Of a stretch of 64,000 nt of DNA, positions 8,327 to 17,700 are shown one piece after another. The notes beneath the pieces are model-generated. The model was not told the DNA's origin. It saw only the letters and a program-made list of their open reading frames with translations, and searched no databases. Source of the stretch: Archangium violaceum (GTDB taxonomy: Bacteria > Myxococcota > Myxococcia > Myxococcales > Myxococcaceae); assembly GCF_016859125.1 (NCBI RefSeq), contig NZ_CP069338.1, positions 4,651,501-4,715,500 on the forward strand, given 5' to 3'. Both the position numbers and the translations under genes were made by a program. How positions within the stretch are numbered: the stretch's first letter is position 1; the number at the start of each line of letters is the position of its first letter.

Positions 8327-9694
8327 ATGCCGTCACGTAAAGCCTGGCTGCTTTTGAATCTGACCCTGACATGCTTGATGTGTCTTCAAGCGGGTTGTGA
8401 CCCTATAACGGGCTGTGACACTGACTCCGATTGCAAGGGAGATCGCGTCTGTAACTTCGGCTATTGTGAAGATCCCTCCGAAGACGGCCAGAAGACGTGC
8501 GGTGATGTTGCGCGTCAGTGCTCCTGCGTGGATGGCCTGACCAGTGGAATGACGGTCACGGCGACCAGCTGCGAAACCGGTAAGGCAAAGGTGGAGGGTT
8601 GCAGCGCTTCCTGTGGCGCGGGGGCAACCCAGAGTGTATGTACATGTGGTGGCGATACCGATGAGCCCTCCGAGTATATTACCGGTGGTCAACTCACTCG
8701 TTCCTTCGCGGCGACTGGCGCGTTGGTGCATTACAACCAGAACGCCATATGCACAGGCACCCTTGTGGCTCAAAACAAGGTGCTCACTGCCGCGCACTGC
8801 GTGGATACAGCCTCCCCAGGAAGCCTCAGCTTCGTTCTCGGAGTAGACCTCTCGCAGTCACAACTGCGGTCGAATGTTCTGAGCATAGATATCCACCCCA
8901 ATTGGGTGCACAACCAATTCGAGAACGGAAACGATTTGGCTGTGTTGACGCTGGCATCACCCATCACCGGGGTCCAACCCGCTGTATTGCTGGTGAGTAG
9001 CTCTCCCACGATTGGCCAGCAGATGACCCTGGTTGGCTACGGTCGTACGAGCGGCGATTTCGTTACCGGCATCCGCCGGCTGGCGCGTGTCTCCATTGGT
9101 AGACTGACCCAGCAGTCCATCGGTTACCAGTTCAAGGGAGAGGGGGCGTGCCAGGGCGATTCGGGAGGGCCGGCTTTTGTCGAAGCAGGTGGAAGGTGGT
9201 GGCAGATTGGCGTCACATCATATGGCGACCAGAACTGCACTCAGTACGGCTTCTATCAACGAGTTGATCTCCACAAGGCCTGGCTCTCCGGACGTGGCGT
9301 CCCAGTACAGGAAACACAGAGAGCATGCGAGCAGGACAGCTCCTGCAATGGCGCATGTGAAGAGGACGCGGATTGCTGGTCGTCGATGTGTCCGGACGGC
9401 TCATGCACCGCGCCAAATAACCGATGCCTTGCGGATGGGAGCTGTGATCCGGACTGCGGGAGCTCGGATGCCGATTGCGGCGGCGCTCTGGATTACTGCC
9501 AGCGCTACAATCTCTATGGCAATGGATACTGTGACCAGGGATGCAGCAATCCAGATCCTGATTGCCAGGCGATCAGTTGCACCCCCTCGTACTATATGTA
9601 TGATAATGCTTTCTGTTATTGGTATGACTACTCGGGGCGCATGTGCGGGCAGACGGCTATCTATTGCCACCCGTATTACGGTTGCCGGTGCTGA
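8327..9694 (+). CDS. Secreted trypsin-like (S1) serine protease lipoprotein
   Basis: 455 aa from ATG 8327 with GGAGGAG upstream. A lipoprotein signal (lipobox LQAGC, Cys24) is followed by a Cys-rich segment (24-110). An S1 chymotrypsin-fold domain spans about 118-320, with the catalytic triad H157 (TAAHC), D203 (NDLAV) and S279 (CQGDSGGP). Residues 330-455 hold a second Cys/Asp-rich tail with repeated DxDC and CDPDC-type units, likely disulfide or calcium binding. It is probably a surface or secreted hydrolase used in predation. GC content is visibly lower than in neighbours, and it sits between two direct repeats, suggesting acquisition or rearrangement. Confidence 0.9.
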   Translation: MPSRKAWLLLNLTLTCLMCLQAGCDPITGCDTDSDCKGDRVCNFGYCEDPSEDGQKTCGDVARQCSCVDGLTSGMTVTATSCETGKAKVEGCSASCGAGATQSVCTCGGDTDEPSEYITGGQLTRSFAATGALVHYNQNAICTGTLVAQNKVLTAAHCVDTASPGSLSFVLGVDLSQSQLRSNVLSIDIHPNWVHNQFENGNDLAVLTLASPITGVQPAVLLVSSSPTIGQQMTLVGYGRTSGDFVTGIRRLARVSIGRLTQQSIGYQFKGEGACQGDSGGPAFVEAGGRWWQIGVTSYGDQNCTQYGFYQRVDLHKAWLSGRGVPVQETQRACEQDSSCNGACEEDADCWSSMCPDGSCTAPNNRCLADGSCDPDCGSSDADCGGALDYCQRYNLYGNGYCDQGCSNPDPDCQAISCTPSYYMYDNAFCYWYDYSGRMCGQTAIYCHPYYGCRC

Positions 9695-9814
9695 ACCTGG
9701 GTTTGCTTCTACATGGGTGAACGCATGAAGACCCTCTCTCCAGCGAGGAAGGAGGGCCTTCATGATTCGAAATGAAGAGGACACACCTCGCTCGTAACCA
9801 GCCCGCGACACTCG

Positions 9815-9929
9815 TGGAGTAGGACGGCGCGATGCCACCATGCACCTCCTGGAGCGGGGGCACGACTCGGTGCAAAGGAGAGGTCCGGGCCTTGAGCGGT
9901 CGGGAAGGCCAGCGAGGAGCACGCGTGGA
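9815..9929 (+). repeat. Direct repeat, right copy
   Basis: Partner of 8126-8240, exactly 1689 bp downstream. It contains the ribosome-binding site and start codon of the kinase-like gene at 9925. The two copies frame the protease gene. Confidence 0.85.
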
Positions 9930-10719
9930 CGAGAACGACGAGTCGAACTGGGAGGAAGTGGAGCGGTTGGGACCGTACCAACTGCGGGAGCAGGTGCCGC
10001 TGGACGAGCACAGCCAGGGCGAGCTCTACCGGGCCAGGAACGAGGAGAGCGGGGCCACGGCCCTGCTGTTCAAGCCCGCGGAAGGAGACGGAGCGGAACC
10101 ACCGACGGACTGGCGGGTGCGCTGCGTCAGCTCGGCCTCGCCGGGTTACGTAGCGCTGGAGGTGGAGCAGACGCCCTGGTCCGTGGCTCCCGACAAGCAA
10201 TCGACGGAGACGCTGGTGTGCACGTTGGAGGATGTGCTCGCCGGAGTGCGCCGCATGGCCCAGGCCGTCTCCGCGTCCAACGAGCCTCGTCACTGGCAGC
10301 GCCTGGGATGGGCGATGGCGGGAGTTGCCACGGCGTGCGCCTTGGGGTTCGCACTGATGCGTATGGACTCCGCGTGCCCACCATCGAGTGGGCCGGACTC
10401 CGTAGCGAGCGGGCCAGCACCCATGAGCCACGAGGTACCAGCGGACACCTGGATGCCGGAGCCATTCACCAGCGGATGGCTCGCGGACACCGTGCCTGAG
10501 GGACAACCTGTGTTCGCCCGGCCCATGCCGCGCGAGCCTTTCAAAGGGCAGAAGCGCCCGCCCTGCACTCGCCTCGTCGAGGTGGAGATCATGGGCGCAT
10601 GCTGGGGGCCGCACAAGCTCAAGGCCCCATGCCCGGACGAACTCTACGAGTACAAGGGTGAGTGTTTCCTGCCCATGTTCAGCGCCAAGAAGCCGGCGCC
10701 CCAGTCGCTCGGGAAGTGA
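9925..10719 (+). CDS. Kinase-like N-terminal/membrane protein without catalytic core
   Basis: 264 aa from GTG 9925 with AGGAG 5-6 nt upstream. The N-terminus (LGPYQLREQVP...GELYRARNE) resembles the first strands and glycine-loop region of a Ser/Thr kinase N-lobe. The HRD and DFG motifs and the rest of a kinase are absent. A single transmembrane helix lies at about 130-150 (MAGVATACALGFALM). The outer part is Pro-rich and ends in a Cys-containing segment (CWGPHKLKAPCPDELYEYKGECF). Such proteins commonly neighbour Ser/Thr kinases in myxobacteria and may be partners or pseudokinases; no intact kinase is adjacent here. Confidence 0.65.
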   Translation: MDENDESNWEEVERLGPYQLREQVPLDEHSQGELYRARNEESGATALLFKPAEGDGAEPPTDWRVRCVSSASPGYVALEVEQTPWSVAPDKQSTETLVCTLEDVLAGVRRMAQAVSASNEPRHWQRLGWAMAGVATACALGFALMRMDSACPPSSGPDSVASGPAPMSHEVPADTWMPEPFTSGWLADTVPEGQPVFARPMPREPFKGQKRPPCTRLVEVEIMGACWGPHKLKAPCPDELYEYKGECFLPMFSAKKPAPQSLGK

Positions 10720-10874
10720 TTGGAACGAGAGCAGAGGAGATTCAGAAGGTCAGCGCCTGCAGGTCTTGCTGGAGCGAGCGCAGGCGCTCACCCCAGTGTC
10801 GAATGATCGGAGGGCCATGCGGCACGCATTTGTCACACGTTGTTGGTAGCTCGGCACTTGTAACATTTCGGGGT

Positions 10875-11858
10875 ATGCCGATTCCTAGAATCTCGTCGTG
10901 GACTGCCTTGCTGCTCCAGATCCATGTTTCGCTATTGGGGTGCGCGACCGGACGTGTGGTGGATGCGAGGGCTCCAGCCAACCCTCTGGAGAAGGCGCCC
11001 GTCCAACGCCCGCCCGACAGCGGGTCGGAACGTCCTGTGAATGTTGTGAGATCAGCCTCTGCGGCTCGCGTGGCTGAAAACGATCCCCTCCTGACGAATT
11101 GGTTCGTGAGCATCAACGTTTTGCCTTTTGGTGCGGGTATGAGTCGGCCCGAGTTCGTCTCGGGGCCAAGAATCTTTTATACAAAGGAAGCCTTGGAGGA
11201 CCGCATCGAGGGTTTGCTCATCGCCAAGTGCACCATTACCTACGAGGGGGATGTTACGAATTGCCGTCTCCTCAAGAACCTCCCACACATGGGGGAGGCT
11301 GTGCTGCTGACCCTGGAACAACAGCGCTATAAGCCTGTGACTATCAATGGCAAGCCTGTTTCGGTGGATTACACGTTCAACATTCGGCTTTCGCTGCCTG
11401 GGGGGGAGGTCCTTGCCGACAAGATCCAATCCGCCGTCTCGAAAGTCGTGGTTCGTGAAGAATTGGAGCCGCGACAGAAAGCCGTGTGGCTCTGTCAGTT
11501 TGATATGTTCGAGGCGCCCGTGGTAGCGCGGATGCCGAAGAACGTCGATCCCTCTTTCTACATCCGGCGGCAGGATCTCGACTTCCTCCAGAAGGATTCC
11601 CCACAAGTGTTGCTGCCGGAACCCGAAAGGCCGGAGTGGCGCGATGCGCGGGCTCTGAATGACCTTTGTGAGGTAACAGCGGTGGTGAAGTCGAAGGACC
11701 TGGCCATCGTCCATCTCAAGATGGAGCGCGGAAACGCCGCCCGTGATGTTTCTTTGAAATCGCTCCGGTTTGTGAGCACTCCCGAGGGCTGGCGTGCCGA
11801 CTACCAGCTTCCAGAACGGAACGCGCAGACTCCCATGGCCGCACCTCCCGCGCATTGA
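10875..11858 (+). CDS. Lipoprotein with TonB-C-like domain
   Basis: 327 aa from ATG 10875. A lipoprotein signal ends in the lipobox SLLGC at about residue 23. Residues about 85-190 match the TonB C-terminal fold pattern: a helix (LEDRIEGLLIAKCTITYEG), then GDVTNCRLLKNLPHMGEAVLLTLEQQRYKPVTINGKPV and VDYTFNIRLSLP. The C-terminal 130 residues are unassigned. TonB-C-like domains in myxobacterial lipoproteins often occur outside TonB systems, so energy transduction is not implied. GC is moderately low, as in the neighbouring protease. Confidence 0.65.
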   Translation: MPIPRISSWTALLLQIHVSLLGCATGRVVDARAPANPLEKAPVQRPPDSGSERPVNVVRSASAARVAENDPLLTNWFVSINVLPFGAGMSRPEFVSGPRIFYTKEALEDRIEGLLIAKCTITYEGDVTNCRLLKNLPHMGEAVLLTLEQQRYKPVTINGKPVSVDYTFNIRLSLPGGEVLADKIQSAVSKVVVREELEPRQKAVWLCQFDMFEAPVVARMPKNVDPSFYIRRQDLDFLQKDSPQVLLPEPERPEWRDARALNDLCEVTAVVKSKDLAIVHLKMERGNAARDVSLKSLRFVSTPEGWRADYQLPERNAQTPMAAPPAH

Positions 11859-12076
11859 TTGTCTCCCCCTTGGATGGGGTCTCGAGGCAATTTCCTTCAG
11901 CGCAGTGAAGGCTCGCTGGTCGTGTAGGAGCACTACCATGGTGCCACCGGCTTCACTGTAGCAGGCCGGCCTGATAGAGGCGCATCGCGCGCTTCTCTCG
12001 GGCCGGACCTGGAGGCGGAACACACCTTCCGTATGAGGTGTTCGGTGCTTTCAGTGGGCTAGAGTCCGTACGCCCG

Positions 12077-13420
12077 ATGAGTACCCACTCCGCGCATCCC
12101 CTGTCCCAGCGTTCGCCAGACTCACTGGAGCACGAGCTCCGTGTCCAGCTCGAGGGCGCGTGGGAGGTGCTCGAGGAGGCCCGGGTCCGCCAGAGCGCTC
12201 TATTGGAGCCGCTCGCCTCCCGGCGCTGGATGCGCCACCTTCGGCGGCAGCCTGCGCTGTTGCGACAGGTTCGCGAGCTGGAGGCCCCTCTTGGCGAGGC
12301 ACTCGCTCGTGCGGAGCGCCGGCTTGAGCAAGGCTCCCGGTCTGAGCAGCAGCCGTTGGCCCTCCTCGCCCACGAGCTTCGTACCCAGCGCACCAGGCTG
12401 GAGACACTGGTGCGCGACCGGCTCGCTCGGCTCGGCGAACAGGGAAGCCTGTCCTTCGTGGAGGGTCTCGAACGGCTGGAGACGAAGCTGCGCGAGCCGC
12501 CCGCCCCGCCTCTCTTCGAGGGTGAGCTCGTGCTCCTCTCCATCAGCGACGGACGGTGGGTCCCCGTCCTGTATGTCGTCTCCCTCATCGCCCTTCTGTA
12601 CTGGAAGGCAGACAACGTACTCGGGTTCATCCGCAGCATCCCCTCGGGGGGCGTCTTGCGGCTCGTCCTCGCCGGTATGCAATTCCTCATGCTCACGGTA
12701 CCCGTGGTTCGCACACTGTGGGGCGTGGGTCGGTTCTTGCTCACGCCCCGGCGGCTGGTGTGGAAACCGCTCCTGGGCAAGACGAAGCAGCTCTCGTTGG
12801 ACTCGATCCCTCACGATGGCATCACCACCGAGCCTCATGCCTTCACGAAGAAGACCGGTGTCCTGCGTGTGAAAGGGGGAACGGAGACGCTGACCCTCAG
12901 TGATGTCCGGCTCCTCGAGCGCATGAAGGCGTTGCTCGAGCTGCACCGCAGGCCGCTCTTGTTCGGACGCGTCCTGGGCCCGCCCACGTACCCGCTGGCC
13001 CTGTTCCAGGCGACCCGCCGCCCAGCGTCCTCGGGCCCCGAGCACGCGGGAGAGCCGGGAATGCTGGTGCTGCGCTCCGGCTACGTGGCCTTCCTCCCAG
13101 AGGAGGGCTTTGACTTCATGCTGCGCGCTCTCTTCGGCGAGTGGCCCAGGGGCTGCCCGAAAAAGCTGACCCTGCCGCTGATGATGCAGCAGCTTTCCCT
13201 TCTTCCTGAGGCGGATTTCGACCGGTGCGTGGAGGACGCTGTCCGCGCCGGTGGCGGAGCGCTCTGGCCCGCGGCCACCGTCACCCACGGCTCCGCGCCC
13301 TCTGGCCAGGGATACCAGTTCACCCCCCGGCATGGCCCGGTGCTCACCGGAGTTCCAGACGACTCACTGCGCGATGCCTTTGACTGCGTCATGCGCCACT
13401 GGCCTCCTCAGGAGGGTTGA
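12077..13420 (+). CDS. Two-TM membrane protein with PH-like domain
   Basis: 447 aa from ATG 12077 (MSTHSAHP...). Residues 15-150 are helical and charged (coiled-coil-like). Two transmembrane helices follow at about 165-215 (VLYVVSLIALLYW and LVLAGMQFLMLTVPVV). A region resembling a bacterial PH domain comes next (LLTPRRLVWKPLLGKTKQLSLDSI...GVLRVKGGTETLTL). The last 150 residues are unassigned. Function unknown; likely inner-membrane. It converges with the lanthipeptide precursor, with 14 bp between the stops. Confidence 0.6.
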   Translation: MSTHSAHPLSQRSPDSLEHELRVQLEGAWEVLEEARVRQSALLEPLASRRWMRHLRRQPALLRQVRELEAPLGEALARAERRLEQGSRSEQQPLALLAHELRTQRTRLETLVRDRLARLGEQGSLSFVEGLERLETKLREPPAPPLFEGELVLLSISDGRWVPVLYVVSLIALLYWKADNVLGFIRSIPSGGVLRLVLAGMQFLMLTVPVVRTLWGVGRFLLTPRRLVWKPLLGKTKQLSLDSIPHDGITTEPHAFTKKTGVLRVKGGTETLTLSDVRLLERMKALLELHRRPLLFGRVLGPPTYPLALFQATRRPASSGPEHAGEPGMLVLRSGYVAFLPEEGFDFMLRALFGEWPRGCPKKLTLPLMMQQLSLLPEADFDRCVEDAVRAGGGALWPAATVTHGSAPSGQGYQFTPRHGPVLTGVPDDSLRDAFDCVMRHWPPQEG

Positions 13421-13434
13421 GGCGGTGACCGTCG

Positions 13435-13692
13435 TCAGCAGGCGACGAACGTGCAGCCCAGGGCGCTGGGGCAGGCGTCGATCGCACTGCACGGGATGTC
13501 GGTGAACTCAGGCGGGTTACAGCCCCCACGGGGACGGCTCACGCCCCCCACCGCGTCCGACAGCTCGCCTTCGTCGAGTTCGGTCACCGGCCTGCCGGAG
13601 GGGAGCTCGGGAAGTGCCGCCCGCTCCTCCGAGGTGAGGCTCGCGCGGAACGCCGGATCCTTCCACGCACGGATGATGGTCTCTACTCGCAT
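13435..13692 (-). CDS. Mersacidin/lichenicidin-type class II lanthipeptide precursor
   Basis: 85 aa from ATG 13692 with AGGAGG upstream. The leader shows the family pattern: IIRAWKDPAFRASLTSEERAALP, then ELDEGELSDAVGG with the double-glycine cleavage motif at 49-50. The predicted 35-residue core has five Cys (58, 68, 74, 80, 85) and five Ser/Thr (52, 64, 69, 76, 81), enough for up to five (methyl)lanthionine rings. No LanM synthetase or LanT peptidase-transporter is visible in the window, so the precursor is orphan and modified in trans, if at all. The neighbouring ABC genes face away and are of a different family. Confidence 0.85.
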   Translation of the reverse strand: MRVETIIRAWKDPAFRASLTSEERAALPELPSGRPVTELDEGELSDAVGGVSRPRGGCNPPEFTDIPCSAIDACPSALGCTFVAC

Positions 13693-13852
13693 GCTGTTCC
13701 TCCTGGCTGGCGCTCTCCGAAATGAGAGGACACGTTCAGGAGGATGGAGTTGCCTCATTTTGCTTGTGACGGGTTCGCGAGCTGGCGTCCCACGCTTGAG
13801 GTGACGTTCGAGTAGGTTCGCGTCATGATGCCCACCCTACTCGGGAGGGCTC

Positions 13853-14764
13853 ATGGAGCTCCGCATCCAGAACCTGTCCAAGCGCTACCCCAACGGGACC
13901 CAGGCGCTCCAGGACGTCACGCTCACCATTCCGCCTGGCATGTTCGGGCTGCTCGGGCCCAATGGCGCGGGCAAGTCCACGCTGATGCGGACGCTGGCCA
14001 CCCTGCAGGAGGCCGACAGCGGCAGCGCCTTCCTGGGTGACGTCGACATGCTGAAGGACAAGGACGCCGTGCGCCGCGTGCTCGGCTATCTGCCCCAGGA
14101 CTTCGGCCTCTACCCGAAGGTGACCGCCGAGGACCTCCTCACCCACCTGGCCACCCTCAAGGGCATCTCCAGCGCGCGCGAGCGCAAGCAGGTGGTGGAC
14201 GCACTGCTGCACCAGACCAACCTCCACCACGCACGCCGCAAGCAGCTCGGCGGCTTCTCCGGAGGCATGCGCCAGCGCTTCGGTATTGCCCAGGCGCTGC
14301 TCGGCAATCCCAAGCTGCTCATCGTGGACGAGCCCACCGCCGGCCTCGACCCCGAGGAGCGCGTGCGCTTCCACAACCTGCTGAGTGAAATCGGCCAGGA
14401 CGTCATCGTCATCCTCTCCACGCACATCGTCTCGGACGTGCGCGACCTGTGCCCGCAGATGGCCGTGCTCAACGGGGGCAGGGTGCTGCTCACCGGCGCG
14501 CCCGAGGACATCATCGCCCGCCTGGCGGGCCGCATCTGGAAGAAGTTCGTGGACAAGGCTGAACTTCCCAGATTGCAGGCCGAGCTGCCCGTCATCTCCC
14601 ACCGGCTGCTGATGGGCCGCACGCTCGTGCACGTCTACAGCCCGGGTGCTCCGGACGCTTCCTTCACTCCGGCTGTCCCGGACCTCGAGGACGCCTACTT
14701 CGCCGCCATCAAGGGGCACCTCGCGGGGGATGCCGCGCCCACCCTCCAGGCCACCGCGGGCTGA
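13853..14764 (+). CDS. ABC transporter ATP-binding protein
   Basis: 303 aa with Walker A GPNGAGKST (about 39-47), Q-loop LPQDFG, signature FSGGMRQR, Walker B LLIVDEPTAGLD and H-loop STHIV. This is the ABC-2 exporter subtype. The next gene starts 13 nt downstream and encodes the matching permease fused to an M1 peptidase, so the two form one transport complex. Substrate unknown. The gene is divergent from the lanthipeptide precursor (about 160 bp between starts). Confidence 0.93.
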   Translation: MELRIQNLSKRYPNGTQALQDVTLTIPPGMFGLLGPNGAGKSTLMRTLATLQEADSGSAFLGDVDMLKDKDAVRRVLGYLPQDFGLYPKVTAEDLLTHLATLKGISSARERKQVVDALLHQTNLHHARRKQLGGFSGGMRQRFGIAQALLGNPKLLIVDEPTAGLDPEERVRFHNLLSEIGQDVIVILSTHIVSDVRDLCPQMAVLNGGRVLLTGAPEDIIARLAGRIWKKFVDKAELPRLQAELPVISHRLLMGRTLVHVYSPGAPDASFTPAVPDLEDAYFAAIKGHLAGDAAPTLQATAG

Positions 14765-14777
14765 GGAGCCATCCCCC

Positions 14778-17700
14778 ATGCTCTCCATTGCCCTCTTCGA
14801 GCTGCGTCAGCGGCTCAAGATGCTGTCCACCTGGGTGTACTTCGGCGTCTTCTTCTCGCTCGCCTGCCTGGCGATGTGTGTGGCGGGAGGCGCCTTCGAG
14901 TCCGTCAATTTCAGCGCGGGGGGCGGCGGCAAGGTGCTCGCCAACTCGCCTTTCGCGCTAGCCTCGCTTCTCTCCCTGCTCGGTTTCGCCGGGGTCGTCA
15001 TCACTGGCGGAGTGATGGGCCAGTCGGTCTACCAGGACTTCGCCCACGGCACGCACGCGCTCTTCTTCACGGCGCCCATCTCGCGCACCCGGTTCCTGCT
15101 CGGCCGCTTCCTCGGGGCCTTCCTCACGCTCGTCGTCATCTTCTCGAGCATCGGCCTGGGGGCCCGCTTCGGCGCCTCGCTGCCCTTCCTGGACCAGACC
15201 CTCTTGGGCCCCACCGTGTCCGGTTCGTACCTGCGGCCCTACCTGGTCAGCATCCTGCCCAACCTCTTCTTCACCGGCGCGCTCTTCTTCGGGATGGCCG
15301 CGCTCTCCCGCCGCATGCTCCCCGTCTACGTCACCAGCGTGGTGCTGCTCGTGGGCTACCTCGCGGCGGGCCGCCTGCTGCGGGAGCTCGACACGAAGTG
15401 GATCGCCGCGCTGGCGGACCCGTTCGGCATGAACGCGCTACGCATGGTGATGGAGTACTGGACGGTGGCGGAGAAGAACTCCCGCCTGGTGCCGCTCGAG
15501 GGCTGGTTCCTCGTCAACCGTCTCCTCTGGGTGGGGCTGGGTGCCGCCATGCTTGGCTATACCCTCGTCCGCTTCCAACGCTCCCACGCCTTGACGGGAG
15601 GCCGCGCGGAGGCCGTCACCGAGTCCGTGTCCGCCCAGGCGCCGCTCGCGCCTCCCTCCGTCACGCGCGACTTCCGGGACGCCACCTTCCTGCGGCTGCT
15701 CCCGCGGCTGGCGTGGCTGGACCTCCAGGAGACGGTGAAGAACGTCTACTTCCTGGTCATGGTGCTGGCCGGCGTCCTCATGGTCTTCGCGGCCTCGAGC
15801 ACCCTGGGCACCATGTTCGGCACTCCCATCCACCCGGTGACGTACCTGGTGGTGGAGATGGTGGGCGGCGGCTTCAGCCTCTTCCACGTCATCATCATCA
15901 CCTTCTATTCGGGCGAGCTCATCTGGCGCGAGCGCGACGCTCGCATGCACCAGCTCTACGACGCGCTCCCCGTGCCCGGGTGGCTGCCCTTCCTCTCCAA
16001 GCTGCTGGCGCTGATGGGCGTGCAGGTCCTGCTCAGCGCGATGCTGCTCGTCTGCGGCGTGCTGGTGCAGCTCTTCCGCGGCTTCACGGATATCGAGCTC
16101 GGCCTCTACCTCACGGACCTCTTCGGCTACCGGCTGGTGGATATGTGGCAGTTGTGTGTGCTCGCGGTGCTCGTCCACGTGCTGGTGAATCACAAGTACG
16201 TGGGCCACTTCGTGATGGTGCTCTACCTGCTGGCCGCCACGTTCGCCGCGCAGTTGGGCTTCGAGCACAACCTCTACAACTACGCGGGCGCGCCCGTGCA
16301 CATGTACTCGGACATGAATGGCTATGGGCCGTTCGTCGCGCAGATGGTGTGGTTCCGCGTGTACTGGGCGCTCGTGGCGGTGGTGCTCGCCCTCGTCATC
16401 CACCTGTTCTGGGTGCGCGGCACGGAGAGCGATTTCCACTGGCGGCTGAAGCTTGCCGGCGCGCGGGCCTCGCGCCCGGTGCGGAGGGGGCTGGTCCGGT
16501 CCGTGGTGGGGGCCGTGGTCGTGGGCGCCTTCATCTTCTTCAACACCAACGAGCTCAACCCCTTCAAGACGGAGCACGAGGAGCAGACGGAGTCCGCCGA
16601 CTACGAGAAGAAGTACAAGCCGCTCGCGAAGGTGGCGCAGCCGCGCATCGTCTCGGCGAACGTGCAGGTGGACCTCTTCCCCGAGGAGCCGCGCATGCGG
16701 GCCCGGGGCACCTTCGGGCTCGTCAACAAGACGGCCGAGCCGGTGAAGACGGTGTACGTCAACCTGCCGGACGACGTGAAGGTGTACCGGTTGGTGGTGG
16801 CGGGCGCCGAGGCTCCGTCCGAGCAGGACTCGCGGCTGGGCTTCTTCACGTACACGCTGCCCGCGCCGCTCGCGCCTGGGGCCTCCGCCGAGCTCCAGTT
16901 CGAGCTGGGCCTGGAGCCACACGGCTTCCGCAACAAGGGCGCGGAGACGCGGATCGTGGAGAACGGCACCTTCATCCACCACGACGTGCTGCCGAGGCTG
17001 GGCTACCTGGAGGAGCTCGAGCTCCAGGAGGACGAGGTGCGTAAGAAGCAGGGGCTCGCGCCCAAGGCGCGCATGGCCGACGTGAACGACCTGGAGGCCC
17101 GGCGCAACACGTACATCGCCTCGGACTCGGATTGGGTCAGCTTCGAGGCCACGGTGAGCACCTCGCCGGAGCAGATCGCCATGGCGCCCGGCTACCTCCT
17201 GCGCGAGTGGACGGAGAACGGCCGTCGCTACTTCCACTACAAGATGGACAGTCCCATCCTGAACTTCTACTCGTTCCTCTCCGCGCGCTACGAGGTGAAG
17301 CGCGACACGTGGAATGACGTGGCCATCGAGGTCCTCTACCACCCGAGCCACGCGTACAACGTCGAGCGGATGATCCAGGCGGTGAAGGACTCGCTCGACT
17401 ACTACACGAAGAACTTCGGGCCCTATCAGCACCGGCAGGTGCGCATCCTCGAGTTCCCCCGCTACCAGACCTTCGCCCAGGCCTTCCCGAACACCATTCC
17501 GTACTCGGAGAGCATCGGCTTCATCGCGAAGGTGGATCCGGACGACCCGGAGGACGTGGACTATCCCTACTACGTGACGGCCCACGAGGTGGCGCACCAG
17601 TGGTGGGCGCACCAGGTCATCGGCGGCAACGTGCAGGGCGCCACGCTCCTGTCCGAGACGCTCTCGCAGTACTCGGCGCTGATGGTGATGAAGAAGAGGT

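Noticed and set aside
9925-10719. Functional Ser/Thr kinase
   Set aside because: No HRD, DFG or other catalytic motifs; the protein is too short after the N-lobe-like start.
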